Of a DNA stretch of 64,000 nt, positions 7,881 through 16,452 are shown one piece after another. The DNA comes from an uncultured Roseicyclus sp. GTDB taxonomy: Bacteria > Pseudomonadota > Alphaproteobacteria > Rhodobacterales > Rhodobacteraceae. Numbering within the stretch: position 1 is the stretch's first letter; each line of letters opens with the position of its first letter. The position numbers and the translations under genes are program-made. The stretch lies in assembly GCA_947500415.1 (NCBI GenBank), contig CANMRT010000004.1:416754-480753 (forward strand), given 5' to 3'. The notes beneath the pieces were generated by a model. The model was not told where the DNA came from, did no database searches, and saw only the letters and a program-made list of their open reading frames with translations.

Positions 7881-8747
7881 GTGTTCGAAACGGCCCTGAC
7901 CAATGCGCAAAGCCGCATCGGTGACTTTCTGACAGAACAGATGGCGCGACTTAGCGATGACATGATCGCCCAGGGCATGCGCTATGCGACCAATGGCGGC
8001 AAACGCCTTCGCGGGTTTCTGGTGCTGGAAAGCGCGGCTCTGTTCGATGTGCCAGCGGAGAGGGCGCTGTATGCGGCTGGAGCCGTCGAGTGCCTTCACG
8101 CCTATAGCCTTGTCCACGACGACCTTCCCTGCATGGACGATGACGACCTGCGCAGGGGCCAACCGACTGTTCATAAGAAATGGGACGAAGCGACTGCCGT
8201 TCTGGTGGGGGATGCGCTGCAGACTTTCGCCTTTGAATTGCTCAGCTGCGAGGAGGCTGGAACAGCCGAGGAGCGTGTGAGGTTGGTTGGTGCGCTCGCG
8301 AAAGCAAGTGGTGCCGAAGGCATGGTTCTGGGTCAGGCGCAGGATATTGCCGCCGAAAGCGCAGGTCGTCCGCTGACCTTGGATGAGATCACGGATTTGC
8401 AGGCCAACAAGACGGGGCGTTTGATTGAGTGGCCTGCCCATGCGGGTGCGATCTTAGGTCGGGCTGATCCAACGCCGTTGCGCGCCTATGCGCAGGCGAT
8501 CGGCCTCGCGTTCCAGATTGCCGATGACATTCTGGATGTTGAAGGCGATGCGGAGAAGGCTGGCAAGGCGCTGCGTAAGGATGAAGAGGCGGGGAAGGCG
8601 ACGTTTGTGTCGCTGCTGGGCCTGAATGTGGCCAAAGCCCGCGCGCGCGATCTTGTGGCGGAAGCAGATGCGGCACTCGCGCCCTATGGCGAAAAGGCGC
8701 AGGTGCTTCGCGATTTGGCACATTACATAGTGACTCGTGATAAGTAA
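7881..8747 (+). CDS. ispA: Short-chain polyprenyl diphosphate synthase (farnesyl diphosphate synthase)
   Basis: Joins isopentenyl diphosphate to allylic diphosphates to give geranyl and then farnesyl diphosphate. It is a 288-residue protein with the first Asp-rich motif DDLPCMDDDD at 80-89, in the IspA-type DDXXXXD spacing, and a second, QIADDILD, near residue 212. The start is GTG at 7881, three bases after the xseB stop; no ATG fits upstream. It is followed 15 bases later by dxs, so two isoprenoid steps are probably coexpressed. Product length (C15 or C20) cannot be settled by reading. Confidence 0.92.
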   Translation: MFETALTNAQSRIGDFLTEQMARLSDDMIAQGMRYATNGGKRLRGFLVLESAALFDVPAERALYAAGAVECLHAYSLVHDDLPCMDDDDLRRGQPTVHKKWDEATAVLVGDALQTFAFELLSCEEAGTAEERVRLVGALAKASGAEGMVLGQAQDIAAESAGRPLTLDEITDLQANKTGRLIEWPAHAGAILGRADPTPLRAYAQAIGLAFQIADDILDVEGDAEKAGKALRKDEEAGKATFVSLLGLNVAKARARDLVAEADAALAPYGEKAQVLRDLAHYIVTRDK

Positions 8748-8762
8748 CGAAGGCTAAGCCAA

Positions 8763-10682
8763 ATGAGCGAGCGCCCGAATACCCCGCTGTTGGACACTGT
8801 CCGGCAACCCGCTGATCTGAAATATCTTTCAGACGAAGATCTGCGCAAACTGGCCGATGAATTGCGGGCGGAGATGATCTGGACCGTTAGCCAGACGGGC
8901 GGCCATTTCGGTGCCGGTCTGGGTGTTGTCGAACTCACCGTCGCGCTGCATTCCGTCTTCGACACGCCGCGCGACAAGCTGGTCTGGGACGTCTCGCACC
9001 AATGCTATCCGCACAAGATCCTGACTGGACGGCGCGAGCAGATGCTGACGATCCGGCAGAAGGATGGTTTGAGCGGGTTCACGAAGCGTAGCGAGAGCCC
9101 GTTTGATCCGTTCGGGGCGGCGCATTCTTCCACGAGTATTTCCGCGGCTCTTGGCTTTGCCGTTGCACGTGACCTTGGGGGAGATTGCGACACAGGTCAC
9201 GGCGATGCGATTGCCGTGATCGGGGACGGCGCCATGTCAGGCGGCATGGCGTTTGAGGCGATGAACAACGCGGGCCATTTGGGCAAGCGGATGATCGTGA
9301 TCCTGAATGACAATGAGATGTCGATTGCCCCACCGACCGGGGCGATGTCTTCCTATCTTTCACGGCTTTACGCCGGTGCACCGTTCCAGGAATTGAAGGC
9401 AGCCGCAAAGGGCGCGGTGTCGCTGTTGCCCGAGCCGTTTCAGGAAGGCGCGCGGCGGGCGAAGGAGTTGCTGAAATCCGCAACGGTTGGTGGGACGCTT
9501 TTTGAGGAACTTGGGTTTTCCTATGTCGGGCCTATTGATGGCCACGATATGGAGAGCCTTCTGGCGGTCCTGCGTACCGTGAAAGTGCGCGCTGACGGGC
9601 CAATCCTGATCCATGCCATTACCAAAAAGGGTAAGGGGTATGCAGAACATAGGGCCGATCGCGGACATGCAACGGCCAAGTTCGACATCGCGACGGGGGA
9701 GCAGAAGAAAGCACCGAGCAATGCGCCAAGCTACACCAAGGTCTTCGCGCAGAGCCTGATCGCGGAAGCCGTGGACGACCCGAAAGTGGTCGCCGTGACG
9801 GCGGCCATGCCGGATGGCACGGGGCTGGACCTTTTTGCGGAACGTTTCCCAACCCGTTGCTTCGATGTCGGAATTGCCGAACAACATGCGGTGACATTCT
9901 GCGCCGGGATGGCCGCGGGTGGGTTGAAACCCTTCGCGGCGATTTATTCAACGTTCCTGCAGCGGGGCTACGATCAGGTTGTCCATGACGTGGCGATCCA
10001 ACGTCTTCCAGTACGGTTCGCGATTGATCGTGCAGGGCTTGTTGGGGCTGACGGTTGCACCCATGCGGGCAGCTATGACGTAGGCTATCTCGCAAATTTG
10101 CCGGGCTTTGTCGTGATGGCCGCCTCGGATGAGGCCGAGTTGCGCCATATGGTGCGGACTGCGTTGGAAATTTATGACCGGCCGAGTGCGTTCCGGTTTC
10201 CGCGTGGCGAGGGCGTCGGTGTTGAATTGCCGGAGCGTGGACAGGCACTTGAGATCGGAAAGGGTCGAATGATCGCGGAAGGAAACCGCGTTGCGATCCT
10301 GAATTTCGGGGCACGCTTGAAGGAAGTGCAGGAGGCGGCGGAGAGCCTTTCGCAGAAGGGTGTCACGCCGACGGTAGCGGACGCGCGGTTTGCCAAACCG
10401 CTGGATCAAGAGATGATCCTGCAACTCGCGCGCCACCATGAGGCACTTATCACGGTGGAAGAGGGTGCGGTTGGCGGCTTCGGCTCTCATGTCGCGCAAT
10501 TGTTGGCGGAGAGGGGCGTGTTTGACACCGGATTGAAGTACCGCTCCATGGTGTTGCCTGACATCTTTATCGATCAGGCGAGCCCGGCGGATATGTATGC
10601 AGTGGCCGGGATGAACGCCGAGGATATCGAAGCAAAGGTGCTGCGGACCCTCGGCGTGGAAGTCATGGAAAAGCGGGCCTAG
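8763..10682 (+). CDS. dxs: 1-deoxy-D-xylulose-5-phosphate synthase
   Basis: Thiamine-diphosphate enzyme that condenses pyruvate and glyceraldehyde 3-phosphate, the entry step of the MEP isoprenoid pathway. It has 639 residues, the usual length. Visible features are the ThDP motif beginning [18 protein letters not shown], the catalytic Glu in GIAEQHAV, the transketolase-type [10 protein letters not shown] segment, and [11 protein letters not shown] near the N-terminus. It closes the petP-petR-deacetylase-xseB-ispA-dxs run and converges on the DUF2892 gene with a three-base gap and no visible terminator. Confidence 0.97.
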   Translation: MSERPNTPLLDTVRQPADLKYLSDEDLRKLADELRAEMIWTVSQTGGHFGAGLGVVELTVALHSVFDTPRDKLVWDVSHQCYPHKILTGRREQMLTIRQKDGLSGFTKRSESPFDPFGAAHSSTSISAALGFAVARDLGGDCDTGHGDAIAVIGDGAMSGGMAFEAMNNAGHLGKRMIVILNDNEMSIAPPTGAMSSYLSRLYAGAPFQELKAAAKGAVSLLPEPFQEGARRAKELLKSATVGGTLFEELGFSYVGPIDGHDMESLLAVLRTVKVRADGPILIHAITKKGKGYAEHRADRGHATAKFDIATGEQKKAPSNAPSYTKVFAQSLIAEAVDDPKVVAVTAAMPDGTGLDLFAERFPTRCFDVGIAEQHAVTFCAGMAAGGLKPFAAIYSTFLQRGYDQVVHDVAIQRLPVRFAIDRAGLVGADGCTHAGSYDVGYLANLPGFVVMAASDEAELRHMVRTALEIYDRPSAFRFPRGEGVGVELPERGQALEIGKGRMIAEGNRVAILNFGARLKEVQEAAESLSQKGVTPTVADARFAKPLDQEMILQLARHHEALITVEEGAVGGFGSHVAQLLAERGVFDTGLKYRSMVLPDIFIDQASPADMYAVAGMNAEDIEAKVLRTLGVEVMEKRA

Positions 10683-10685
10683 GCC

Positions 10686-10880
10686 TTAGCAATCGGTGCA
10701 GGTCTTCAGGCCGAACACCCGGTAGATCGGGCAGAAGTTCATAAAGGCTGTGGCCACGAAGATCACGCCCAGATAGCCCCAGAGCCCGATGGTTCCGGTG
10801 ACTGCCAAGACAATGAGAAGCGCGCCAAGGATCAGGCGCGCGGCACGGTCCCAAGTGGCAAGGTTTCGGGTGAAAGTCAT
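10686..10880 (-). CDS. DUF2892 (YgaP-like transmembrane) protein
   Basis: Tiny inner-membrane protein of 64 residues with two hydrophobic helices (about 15-30 and 33-48) after a short Arg-rich N-terminus (MTFTRNLATWDRAARL). The C-terminal tail is MNFCPIYRVFGLKTCTDC, with three Cys, typical of the family. DUF2892 proteins often accompany rhodanese or sulfur-linked genes; here it follows a Crp/Fnr regulator gene by 65 bases on the same strand. The start is chosen for the family's usual length; a longer frame would run into the regulator gene. Confidence 0.85.
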   Translation of the reverse strand: MTFTRNLATWDRAARLILGALLIVLAVTGTIGLWGYLGVIFVATAFMNFCPIYRVFGLKTCTDC

Positions 10881-10945
10881 GGGGTCTCTCCTTTGATTGG
10901 ATGGTCCCATTTTGAACTGCGTAGAATGGATTGTCGGTGACAGAG

Positions 10946-11560
10946 TCACACTGCTTGCGATTTCGCGTAGATCGCTAGGGCGCCAGCATCGATCACTTGC
11001 AACCTCCCGCGCCCCAATACCAACCAACCCTCCCGTTCGAAGGATTTGAGTGTCCGCGATACGACCTCACGCGCGGTGCCGATTTCTTGCGCGATGTCTT
11101 GCTGTGTCATCTCCACTGCGCCATCGCCGCGATTTGCCAGCCAGGCGGCCAGCCGTAGATCGGTGCGGTGAAGCAGGAGCGCGTCGATCACATCGGTCAG
11201 CTCACCCAAACGCTGAGTGAACCCTTCGAAGACCATATCGCGGAAGGCGGCATCCTCTGCCAACAGGCGCTTGAAGGTTTCGGCGCCGATAGCCAGCGCA
11301 GACACCGGCCCCTCGGCATAGCCATAGCCGCTATAGGGTCGCGCGCCGAGAAGACAGGAGGTCGTCATCACGCAACTTTCGCCTTCATGGACACGATAAA
11401 GAACCATCGTGCGCCCTTCGGCATTGGTCTGTTCGACCCGAACATGCCCTTTGGTGACGATAAGGAAGGCGCGACTCTCGTCGCCGGGGCTAAAGAGACA
11501 GGTGCCGTCCGGTGCGTTAATCGTACTGCCTTGCGACGCGTATTTCGCGGCGTCGATCAC
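10946..11560 (-). CDS. Crp/Fnr-family transcriptional regulator
   Basis: Cytosolic regulator of 204 residues: an N-terminal cyclic-nucleotide-binding-like beta barrel (about 10-120), a dimer helix, and a C-terminal helix-turn-helix with recognition segment GTAREVVSRTL. The E165-V-V-S168-R169 pattern is the FNR-type signature for TTGAT half-sites. The Cys residues (21, 63, 69) do not form the N-terminal cluster of oxygen-sensing FNR, so a [4Fe-4S] centre of FNR type is unlikely and the signal is unknown. Its ATG overlaps the stop of the sodium channel gene by four bases. Confidence 0.9.
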   Translation of the reverse strand: MIDAAKYASQGSTINAPDGTCLFSPGDESRAFLIVTKGHVRVEQTNAEGRTMVLYRVHEGESCVMTTSCLLGARPYSGYGYAEGPVSALAIGAETFKRLLAEDAAFRDMVFEGFTQRLGELTDVIDALLLHRTDLRLAAWLANRGDGAVEMTQQDIAQEIGTAREVVSRTLKSFEREGWLVLGRGRLQVIDAGALAIYAKSQAV

Positions 11561-12369
11561 CGCTTTTCCAAACGCTCTTCGATGACCTTCAGACGTTCCA
11601 GAACCTCATCGCGATACTTGTCGGTCGCGGCATTGGATTCTTCAGAATGGGCGTCTTGCATGGAGTTCACGACGAGGCCGACGATCAAGTTCACAACGGC
11701 GAAAGTCGTGACCATGATGAAGGGCACGAAGAACATCCAGGCGTAGGGGTACACCTCTTGGACGGGCCGAACGATGCCCATGGACCACGACTCGAGCGTC
11801 ATGATCTGGAATAGCGAGTAAAGCGATTGGCCGAGGCTGCCGAACCACTCCTGAAAATTCGCGGCTTGGTCTGGCGTGCAAGTCGGGCACGGGCCGCCGA
11901 AAAGCTTCGTCGCCATAACCGCGCCGATGTAGAAGATGATCGACATCAGCAAGAAAACGGAGCCCATGCCGGGCAGCGCCGTCAGCAGACCTTCGACCAC
12001 GCGGCGCAATGATGGTACGCCTGAAACAACGCGCAGGACCCGCAGAATGCGAAGGGCGCGGAGGACGGCGAGGCCTTGGCCCGCGGGAACAAGCGCGATT
12101 CCGACGATGATGAAATCGAAGATATTCCAGCCATTGCGGAAAAAACGCAGGCCTAGGGCGAAAAGCTTTAGGGCAATCTCGGCAACGAAGATGCCAAGAC
12201 ACAGACGGTCGAGTGCGTAGATCAGGCCAGAATACCGCGCCATGACCACGTCGGATGTCTCAAGCCCCAGGATGATCGCGTTGAAGATGATGACGCCGAT
12301 GATGAAATTCCGGACCTGCGGACGGTCGAGGAAGTCGGCCATACGGGTGCGGAATGTCTGGTCGGCCAT
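11557..12369 (-). CDS. Bacterial voltage-gated sodium channel (NaChBac/NavSp1 type)
   Basis: Six-helix subunit of a homotetrameric inner-membrane Na+ channel, 270 residues. S4 (about 101-125) has four gating arginines at three-residue intervals, R104, R107, R110 and R113. The selectivity filter is TLESWSM at 191-197, the known NavAb/NavMs sequence. S6 (about 209-236) is followed by a charged C-terminal coiled coil (VLERLKVIEERLEKR). The start MADQTF has a CAGGAG ribosome site; a longer frame would run into the methyltransferase gene. The pore turret carries an unusual CPTC (161-164). Coupled to the Crp/Fnr gene by a four-base overlap. Confidence 0.93.
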   Translation of the reverse strand: MADQTFRTRMADFLDRPQVRNFIIGVIIFNAIILGLETSDVVMARYSGLIYALDRLCLGIFVAEIALKLFALGLRFFRNGWNIFDFIIVGIALVPAGQGLAVLRALRILRVLRVVSGVPSLRRVVEGLLTALPGMGSVFLLMSIIFYIGAVMATKLFGGPCPTCTPDQAANFQEWFGSLGQSLYSLFQIMTLESWSMGIVRPVQEVYPYAWMFFVPFIMVTTFAVVNLIVGLVVNSMQDAHSEESNAATDKYRDEVLERLKVIEERLEKR

Positions 12370-12389
12370 CAATGCGCTCCTGCGGGAAA

Positions 12390-13613
12390 TCAGCTTTGGA
12401 TATGGGGCAGGGAAAACTTGGCCGCAAGTTCCACATGGGGCGACCAGCGGAATTGATCGACCGGCCGCACCCATTCGAGCGTGTAGCCCGCATCGGTTAA
12501 GATTTTCGCATCGCGGGCGAAGGTGACGGGATTGCAGGAGACGGCGGCGATCGTTGGGATCTGCGCCTTGGCGATTTCGTGCGTCTGAGCCTCTGCACCC
12601 GCGCGGGGTGGGTCGATGACGACGGCGTCGAACTTGGTGAACTCATCGGGCAGCAGGGGGCGACGGAAGAGATCGCGCGCCTCGGTCGTGATCGGTTTAA
12701 GGCCGGAAGTGTGGTTGGAGGCTTGCGTGAGGGCGGCGAGTAGATCCGGCGCGGCTTCGACGGCATGGACCGGTGCGTTCCGGCTGAGCGGTAGAGCGAA
12801 AGTGCCGAGGCCGCAGAAGAGATCAGCGATGTGTTTCGCGCCTTGGGTGGCCTCAGCGACGGCGGCTTGAAGGGCATCTTCGCCTTCTGGGGTGGCTTGC
12901 AGGAAAGCACCTGGGGGCGGGGTCACGCGCGCAGGGCCTACGGTAAGGGTTGGCGGCGTTTCGATGAATACGGGTTCATCCTCCCACGTCAGACGGATGA
13001 AGGGCTGCGCAATGGGGGGCAGGGCGGCGCGTAGAGGGCCGTCGAGGGGTTTGCCGCCGGTAACACGTAGGTCGATGCCGGTGTCTGTTAGCGTTAGGGC
13101 GAAGGCGAGAGTGGCGGCGCGCGAGGCACCGATGCGAGTAATTTGTTCGAGCGCTGGGAGCGTTTCGAGCAGGCTTGGATGCAGCAGAGTACAGTCTCTG
13201 ATTGGCACGATAGTGTCTGATCTTCGTGCATGAAAGCCGACCAATGCACCCTTCTTGGTGCGGGTACCTGCGAGGGTCGCGCGACGGCGCGTGCGGGGCG
13301 CGGAGGAGAGGATCAGGCGCAGTGGGGTGGGTAGATCGTGCGCCGCGAGAGCGTTTGTGATCACATCTGCTTTCCAAGCCGCTACGAATGGATCAGAAGC
13401 GTGCATCAAGCTACATCCGCCGCAGGATTTGTAATGTGGACAGGGAGCTTTCACGCGGTCGGTTGAGGGTGTGATCACAGACGGTGATGCGATGCGATCG
13501 CCTGTGATGCTCCCTGAAATGACCTCTCCTGGGAGGGTCATTGAGGCATAAATCGGCCCGTCCGCTATGCCGTCTCCGTGGTGGCCAAGGCGTTGAATTG
13601 TGACCTCAGCCAT
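12390..13613 (-). CDS. TrmA/RlmD-family RNA 5-methyluridine methyltransferase
   Basis: SAM-dependent enzyme of the COG2265 family that methylates uracil C5 in rRNA or tRNA. It is a 407-residue protein with an N-terminal TRAM-like region, an iron-sulfur cluster set (CPHYKSCGGCSL plus a later IRDC), the SAM site DLFCGLGTFALPLS, DPPRAG, and the catalytic nucleophile in SCNPVTFARD. The start MAEVTIQ overlaps the end of the VOC gene by eight bases. Whether the target is 23S rRNA or tRNA cannot be decided here. Confidence 0.92.
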   Translation of the reverse strand: MAEVTIQRLGHHGDGIADGPIYASMTLPGEVISGSITGDRIASPSVITPSTDRVKAPCPHYKSCGGCSLMHASDPFVAAWKADVITNALAAHDLPTPLRLILSSAPRTRRRATLAGTRTKKGALVGFHARRSDTIVPIRDCTLLHPSLLETLPALEQITRIGASRAATLAFALTLTDTGIDLRVTGGKPLDGPLRAALPPIAQPFIRLTWEDEPVFIETPPTLTVGPARVTPPPGAFLQATPEGEDALQAAVAEATQGAKHIADLFCGLGTFALPLSRNAPVHAVEAAPDLLAALTQASNHTSGLKPITTEARDLFRRPLLPDEFTKFDAVVIDPPRAGAEAQTHEIAKAQIPTIAAVSCNPVTFARDAKILTDAGYTLEWVRPVDQFRWSPHVELAAKFSLPHIQS

Positions 13614-14028
13614 AGGCGATGGCCGGTGAAAAGGCGTAGCCTTCGGGTGAGAGGATCGTGGCTTCGCGCAGACCGTGGGGTTTGTTGGCCGGTGGCTCAA
13701 TCACATGATGACCGAGAGTTTCAGCGCGCTGGACGGCAGCTTCTGGGTCGATTCCGAACAGGTAGAATTGTGCGCCGCCGCCGCGGGGCGGGTTCTCTGG
13801 GATCAGCTGCGGCAGCGGATTGGAATGGTAGGTGCCGTCCGAGTGCAACTGGATCAGCGCGCTGCCATGACGGATGATGGCAAAATCATCGGATAAGCGG
13901 TGGGCGATCAGGCCGAAGGTGTCGGTCAGGAATGACGCCAACGCGCGGACATCGCGGGTCAAAAGGTTGAGGCCAACGCCAGACAGGGAACGGCCGAAAT
14001 CCTCGGCGGGGATTGTTTCTAGGTCCAT
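13606..14028 (-). CDS. VOC-family (glyoxalase/dioxygenase fold) protein
   Basis: Small protein of about 140 residues with one vicinal-oxygen-chelate module: GVGLNLLTRDVRALASFLTDTFGL at the start, a middle part rich in His and Gln (LIQLHSDGTYHSN), and LSPEGYAFSP at the end. Metal-ligand positions suggest an enzyme or binding protein, but the substrate is unknown. The ATG at 14028 lacks a clear ribosome site; an upstream in-frame TTG at 14064 is the alternative. It overlaps the methyltransferase gene by eight bases. Confidence 0.85.
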   Translation of the reverse strand: MDLETIPAEDFGRSLSGVGLNLLTRDVRALASFLTDTFGLIAHRLSDDFAIIRHGSALIQLHSDGTYHSNPLPQLIPENPPRGGGAQFYLFGIDPEAAVQRAETLGHHVIEPPANKPHGLREATILSPEGYAFSPAIAYG

Positions 14029-14085
14029 AGAGGGAGGATTGCGGGAAAGGGGGCGGCGGGACAAGTCCTGTGACAGGTGTGCACC

Positions 14086-14589
14086 CTATAGACTGTCGAG
14101 GAAGCGGGACACGTCGGATGGGGAGCGGAGGTGGTGGACCGCGACGTCGGGTTCGGCTTTGGCCATCCAGCGGAGGCCAGCGAGGCGATTCTTTTCGCGT
14201 GTGTCCCAGATCCATTTCCAGAATTCGAGGCTCACCTGTTCCGGGCAGCCGTCGGGCAGGTCTGGGCGCGTTTTTCCGTAGTGATGGAGGGTGCGTTTGG
14301 CGACGCGCCAGGCGCGGAGGGGGAGTGGGAAATCGAGGTTAATGAGGGTGTCGCAGCGACTGAGGCGGTGTTCCTTGGTGGCACCCAGCCCGCCTTCAAA
14401 GATCCACGTGTCGCGGTTCTGGACCTCCATCGCCATGGCAATTTTCTCTGGCTTGGGGCGTTCATTCCAACCGGACATCCAGTGGATCTGGTCGATGTGA
14501 TAGACAGGTAGGCCAGTTTTCTCACCCAGAAGACGGGCGAGTGTCGATTTTCCGGAGCCCGGCTGGCCTATGATCATCACGCGCTGCAT
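14086..14589 (-). CDS. Adenylate-kinase-like P-loop ATPase (FlaR/topology-modulation type)
   Basis: Cytosolic protein of 167 residues in the small P-loop kinase superfamily. Walker A is GQPGSGKST at residues 8-16, followed by VYHIDQIHWMSGWNERP, the fingerprint of proteins annotated as FlaR or DNA topology modulation protein. The phosphate acceptor is unknown. The gene starts three bases after the ABC exporter half-gene, suggesting cotranscription. Confidence 0.85.
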   Translation of the reverse strand: MQRVMIIGQPGSGKSTLARLLGEKTGLPVYHIDQIHWMSGWNERPKPEKIAMAMEVQNRDTWIFEGGLGATKEHRLSRCDTLINLDFPLPLRAWRVAKRTLHHYGKTRPDLPDGCPEQVSLEFWKWIWDTREKNRLAGLRWMAKAEPDVAVHHLRSPSDVSRFLDSL

Positions 14590-14592
14590 CGG

Positions 14593-16452
14593 TCACTCGG
14601 CTGCGGCCACGTCATCCGTGCCGATGAAGCCGCCCGATTGGCGGGTCCAGTAGCGTGCGTAGAGGCCGTCGCGCGCGAGGAGTTCGTCGTGGGTTCCGTC
14701 TTCGACGATGCGGCCCTGATCGAGGACGATGATGCGGTCCATGGCACTGAGCGTCGATAACCGGTGGGCGATTGCGATGGTGGTCTTGCCCTCCATCACG
14801 CGGGTGAGGGTAGACTGGATAGCAGCCTCAACTTCGGAGTCGAGGGCGCTGGTGGCTTCATCTAGGACGAGAATGGGTGCGTCTTTGAGAAAGGCGCGGG
14901 CCAGCGCGATGCGCTGGCGTTGGCCGCCGGAGAGTTTCACGCCGCGTTCCCCGAGGAAGGCATTGTAACCCGTACGGCCTTTGAAATCCTGGAGATCGAG
15001 GATGAAATCATGGGCCTCGGCGCGCTTGGCGGCGTCGATGATCTCGGCCTCCGTCGCTTCGGGGCGGCCATAGTGGATATTATCCCGGGCGGTGCGATTG
15101 AACATCGCGGTTTCCTGCGTGACCATGGCGATCTGCTGGCGGAGGCTGTCCTGGGTGACGCCAGCCACGTCTTGCCCATCGATCAAGATTCGACCCTGTT
15201 CGGCATCGTAGAGCCGCATTACGAGGTTCACGAGCGTGGATTTGCCGGCACCTGACGCACCGACAACGCCGAGTTTCTGACCGGGTTCGACGGTAAGGTC
15301 GATGCCATCCACACCGCCCGCGCGCTGGCCGTAGGCAAAGCTGACATTGTCGAATTCGACGCGGCCCTTGATGCGCGGCAGGGCCGCTGCGCCAGGTGCG
15401 TCGGTCAGGCCGTGGGCGGGGGTGAGCGTTCGCATCCCATCCTCCAACTCACCGACGTTGGCGTAGATGCCCATTAGGGTGAAAGAGACCCAGCCGGTCA
15501 TCTGCGAAATGCGCATGGAGATCGCTCCGATGGCGGCAATGTCACCTGGCGTCACTGCGCCGGTGCGCCAGAGAAGGACAGCGCCGATCACTAGCAGGAC
15601 AGGCAGCAACCCGGCGGTTGCCATGAGGACGAACCGGAAGGCGGTGGAGAGGTAGCCGAAGTGGAGCGCGGCCTCGCGGTAGCCTGACATTGCGCCGATG
15701 GCCGCGGTATCCTCATGGTCTGTGTGGCCGAAGAGTTTGACGGTCTTGATGTTGGTGACGGTATCGACGACCTGACCGGTGACGTTTGCGCGCGCAGCGG
15801 CGCGGGCCTTGGCGCGGATACGGATGCGAGGCAAATACCAGCGGATCAAGGCGGCGTAGATGCCCATCCAGAGGACCAGCATCAGGGCGATACGCCAGTC
15901 GATGGCGACCAGTAGGCCGATGGTGCCGATGATAGTGATGACGGCGTAAACGGCGGCGGAGATGACTTCCTGCACGATATTGACCAACGCAGAGGTCGAT
16001 TGCGCCTGCTTCTGCGCGATGCGACCTGCGAAATCGTTGTCGAAGAAGGTCACGTCGTGGCCGAGGGTCCAGCGGTGGAGGCGCGACTGGATCAGGGGGG
16101 CAAGGTTCGGCGGTAGTACGATGCCAGAGAAGGCGGCGGAGAGGCCGAAGAAGAGCGGGCGGATGAGGATATAGAAGCCGATGTACGCGGCGATCAGCAG
16201 GGCATGTTCGGAGAGATAGTTGGCGCTTTCGCCTGTGGTGCTGTCGATCATCACGCCCAGGAACCAGGCAGAGACAACCTCCATCAACCCGGCCATGCCG
16301 GAAAAGGCAGCGGCCACGAGGATCACCGGCCAAGCGCCAGTGAGACACCATTTGATGAAGGCCCAAAGCGTCTGCGGGGGCGGCCCTTCGGCAGGGGCGA
16401 AAGGCGGGATCAGGGTGCCGAGCCAGACGCCTGCGCGTTTGATCTGCTTCAT
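14593..16452 (-). CDS. ABC exporter half-transporter, downstream member of the pair
   Basis: Fused permease-ATPase of 619 residues: six transmembrane helices (about 30-320), then an ATPase domain with Walker A GASGAGKST, signature LSGGQRQR and Walker B ILVLDEATSALD, H-loop AHRLST. Its ATG overlaps the stop of the upstream half-transporter gene by four bases, so the two probably form a heterodimeric exporter of the lipid/multidrug type. Both members keep canonical catalytic motifs. The cargo is unknown; polysaccharide- or lipid-linked substrates are possible given the cell-envelope genes beyond 21.7 kb. Confidence 0.93.
   Translation of the reverse strand: MKQIKRAGVWLGTLIPPFAPAEGPPPQTLWAFIKWCLTGAWPVILVAAAFSGMAGLMEVVSAWFLGVMIDSTTGESANYLSEHALLIAAYIGFYILIRPLFFGLSAAFSGIVLPPNLAPLIQSRLHRWTLGHDVTFFDNDFAGRIAQKQAQSTSALVNIVQEVISAAVYAVITIIGTIGLLVAIDWRIALMLVLWMGIYAALIRWYLPRIRIRAKARAAARANVTGQVVDTVTNIKTVKLFGHTDHEDTAAIGAMSGYREAALHFGYLSTAFRFVLMATAGLLPVLLVIGAVLLWRTGAVTPGDIAAIGAISMRISQMTGWVSFTLMGIYANVGELEDGMRTLTPAHGLTDAPGAAALPRIKGRVEFDNVSFAYGQRAGGVDGIDLTVEPGQKLGVVGASGAGKSTLVNLVMRLYDAEQGRILIDGQDVAGVTQDSLRQQIAMVTQETAMFNRTARDNIHYGRPEATEAEIIDAAKRAEAHDFILDLQDFKGRTGYNAFLGERGVKLSGGQRQRIALARAFLKDAPILVLDEATSALDSEVEAAIQSTLTRVMEGKTTIAIAHRLSTLSAMDRIIVLDQGRIVEDGTHDELLARDGLYARYWTRQSGGFIGTDDVAAAE

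Noticed and set aside
10881..10945. TTGAT- and ATCAA-like pieces between the DUF2892 and Crp/Fnr genes
   Set aside because: The two halves do not combine into a TTGAT-N4-ATCAA site, so no FNR box is called.
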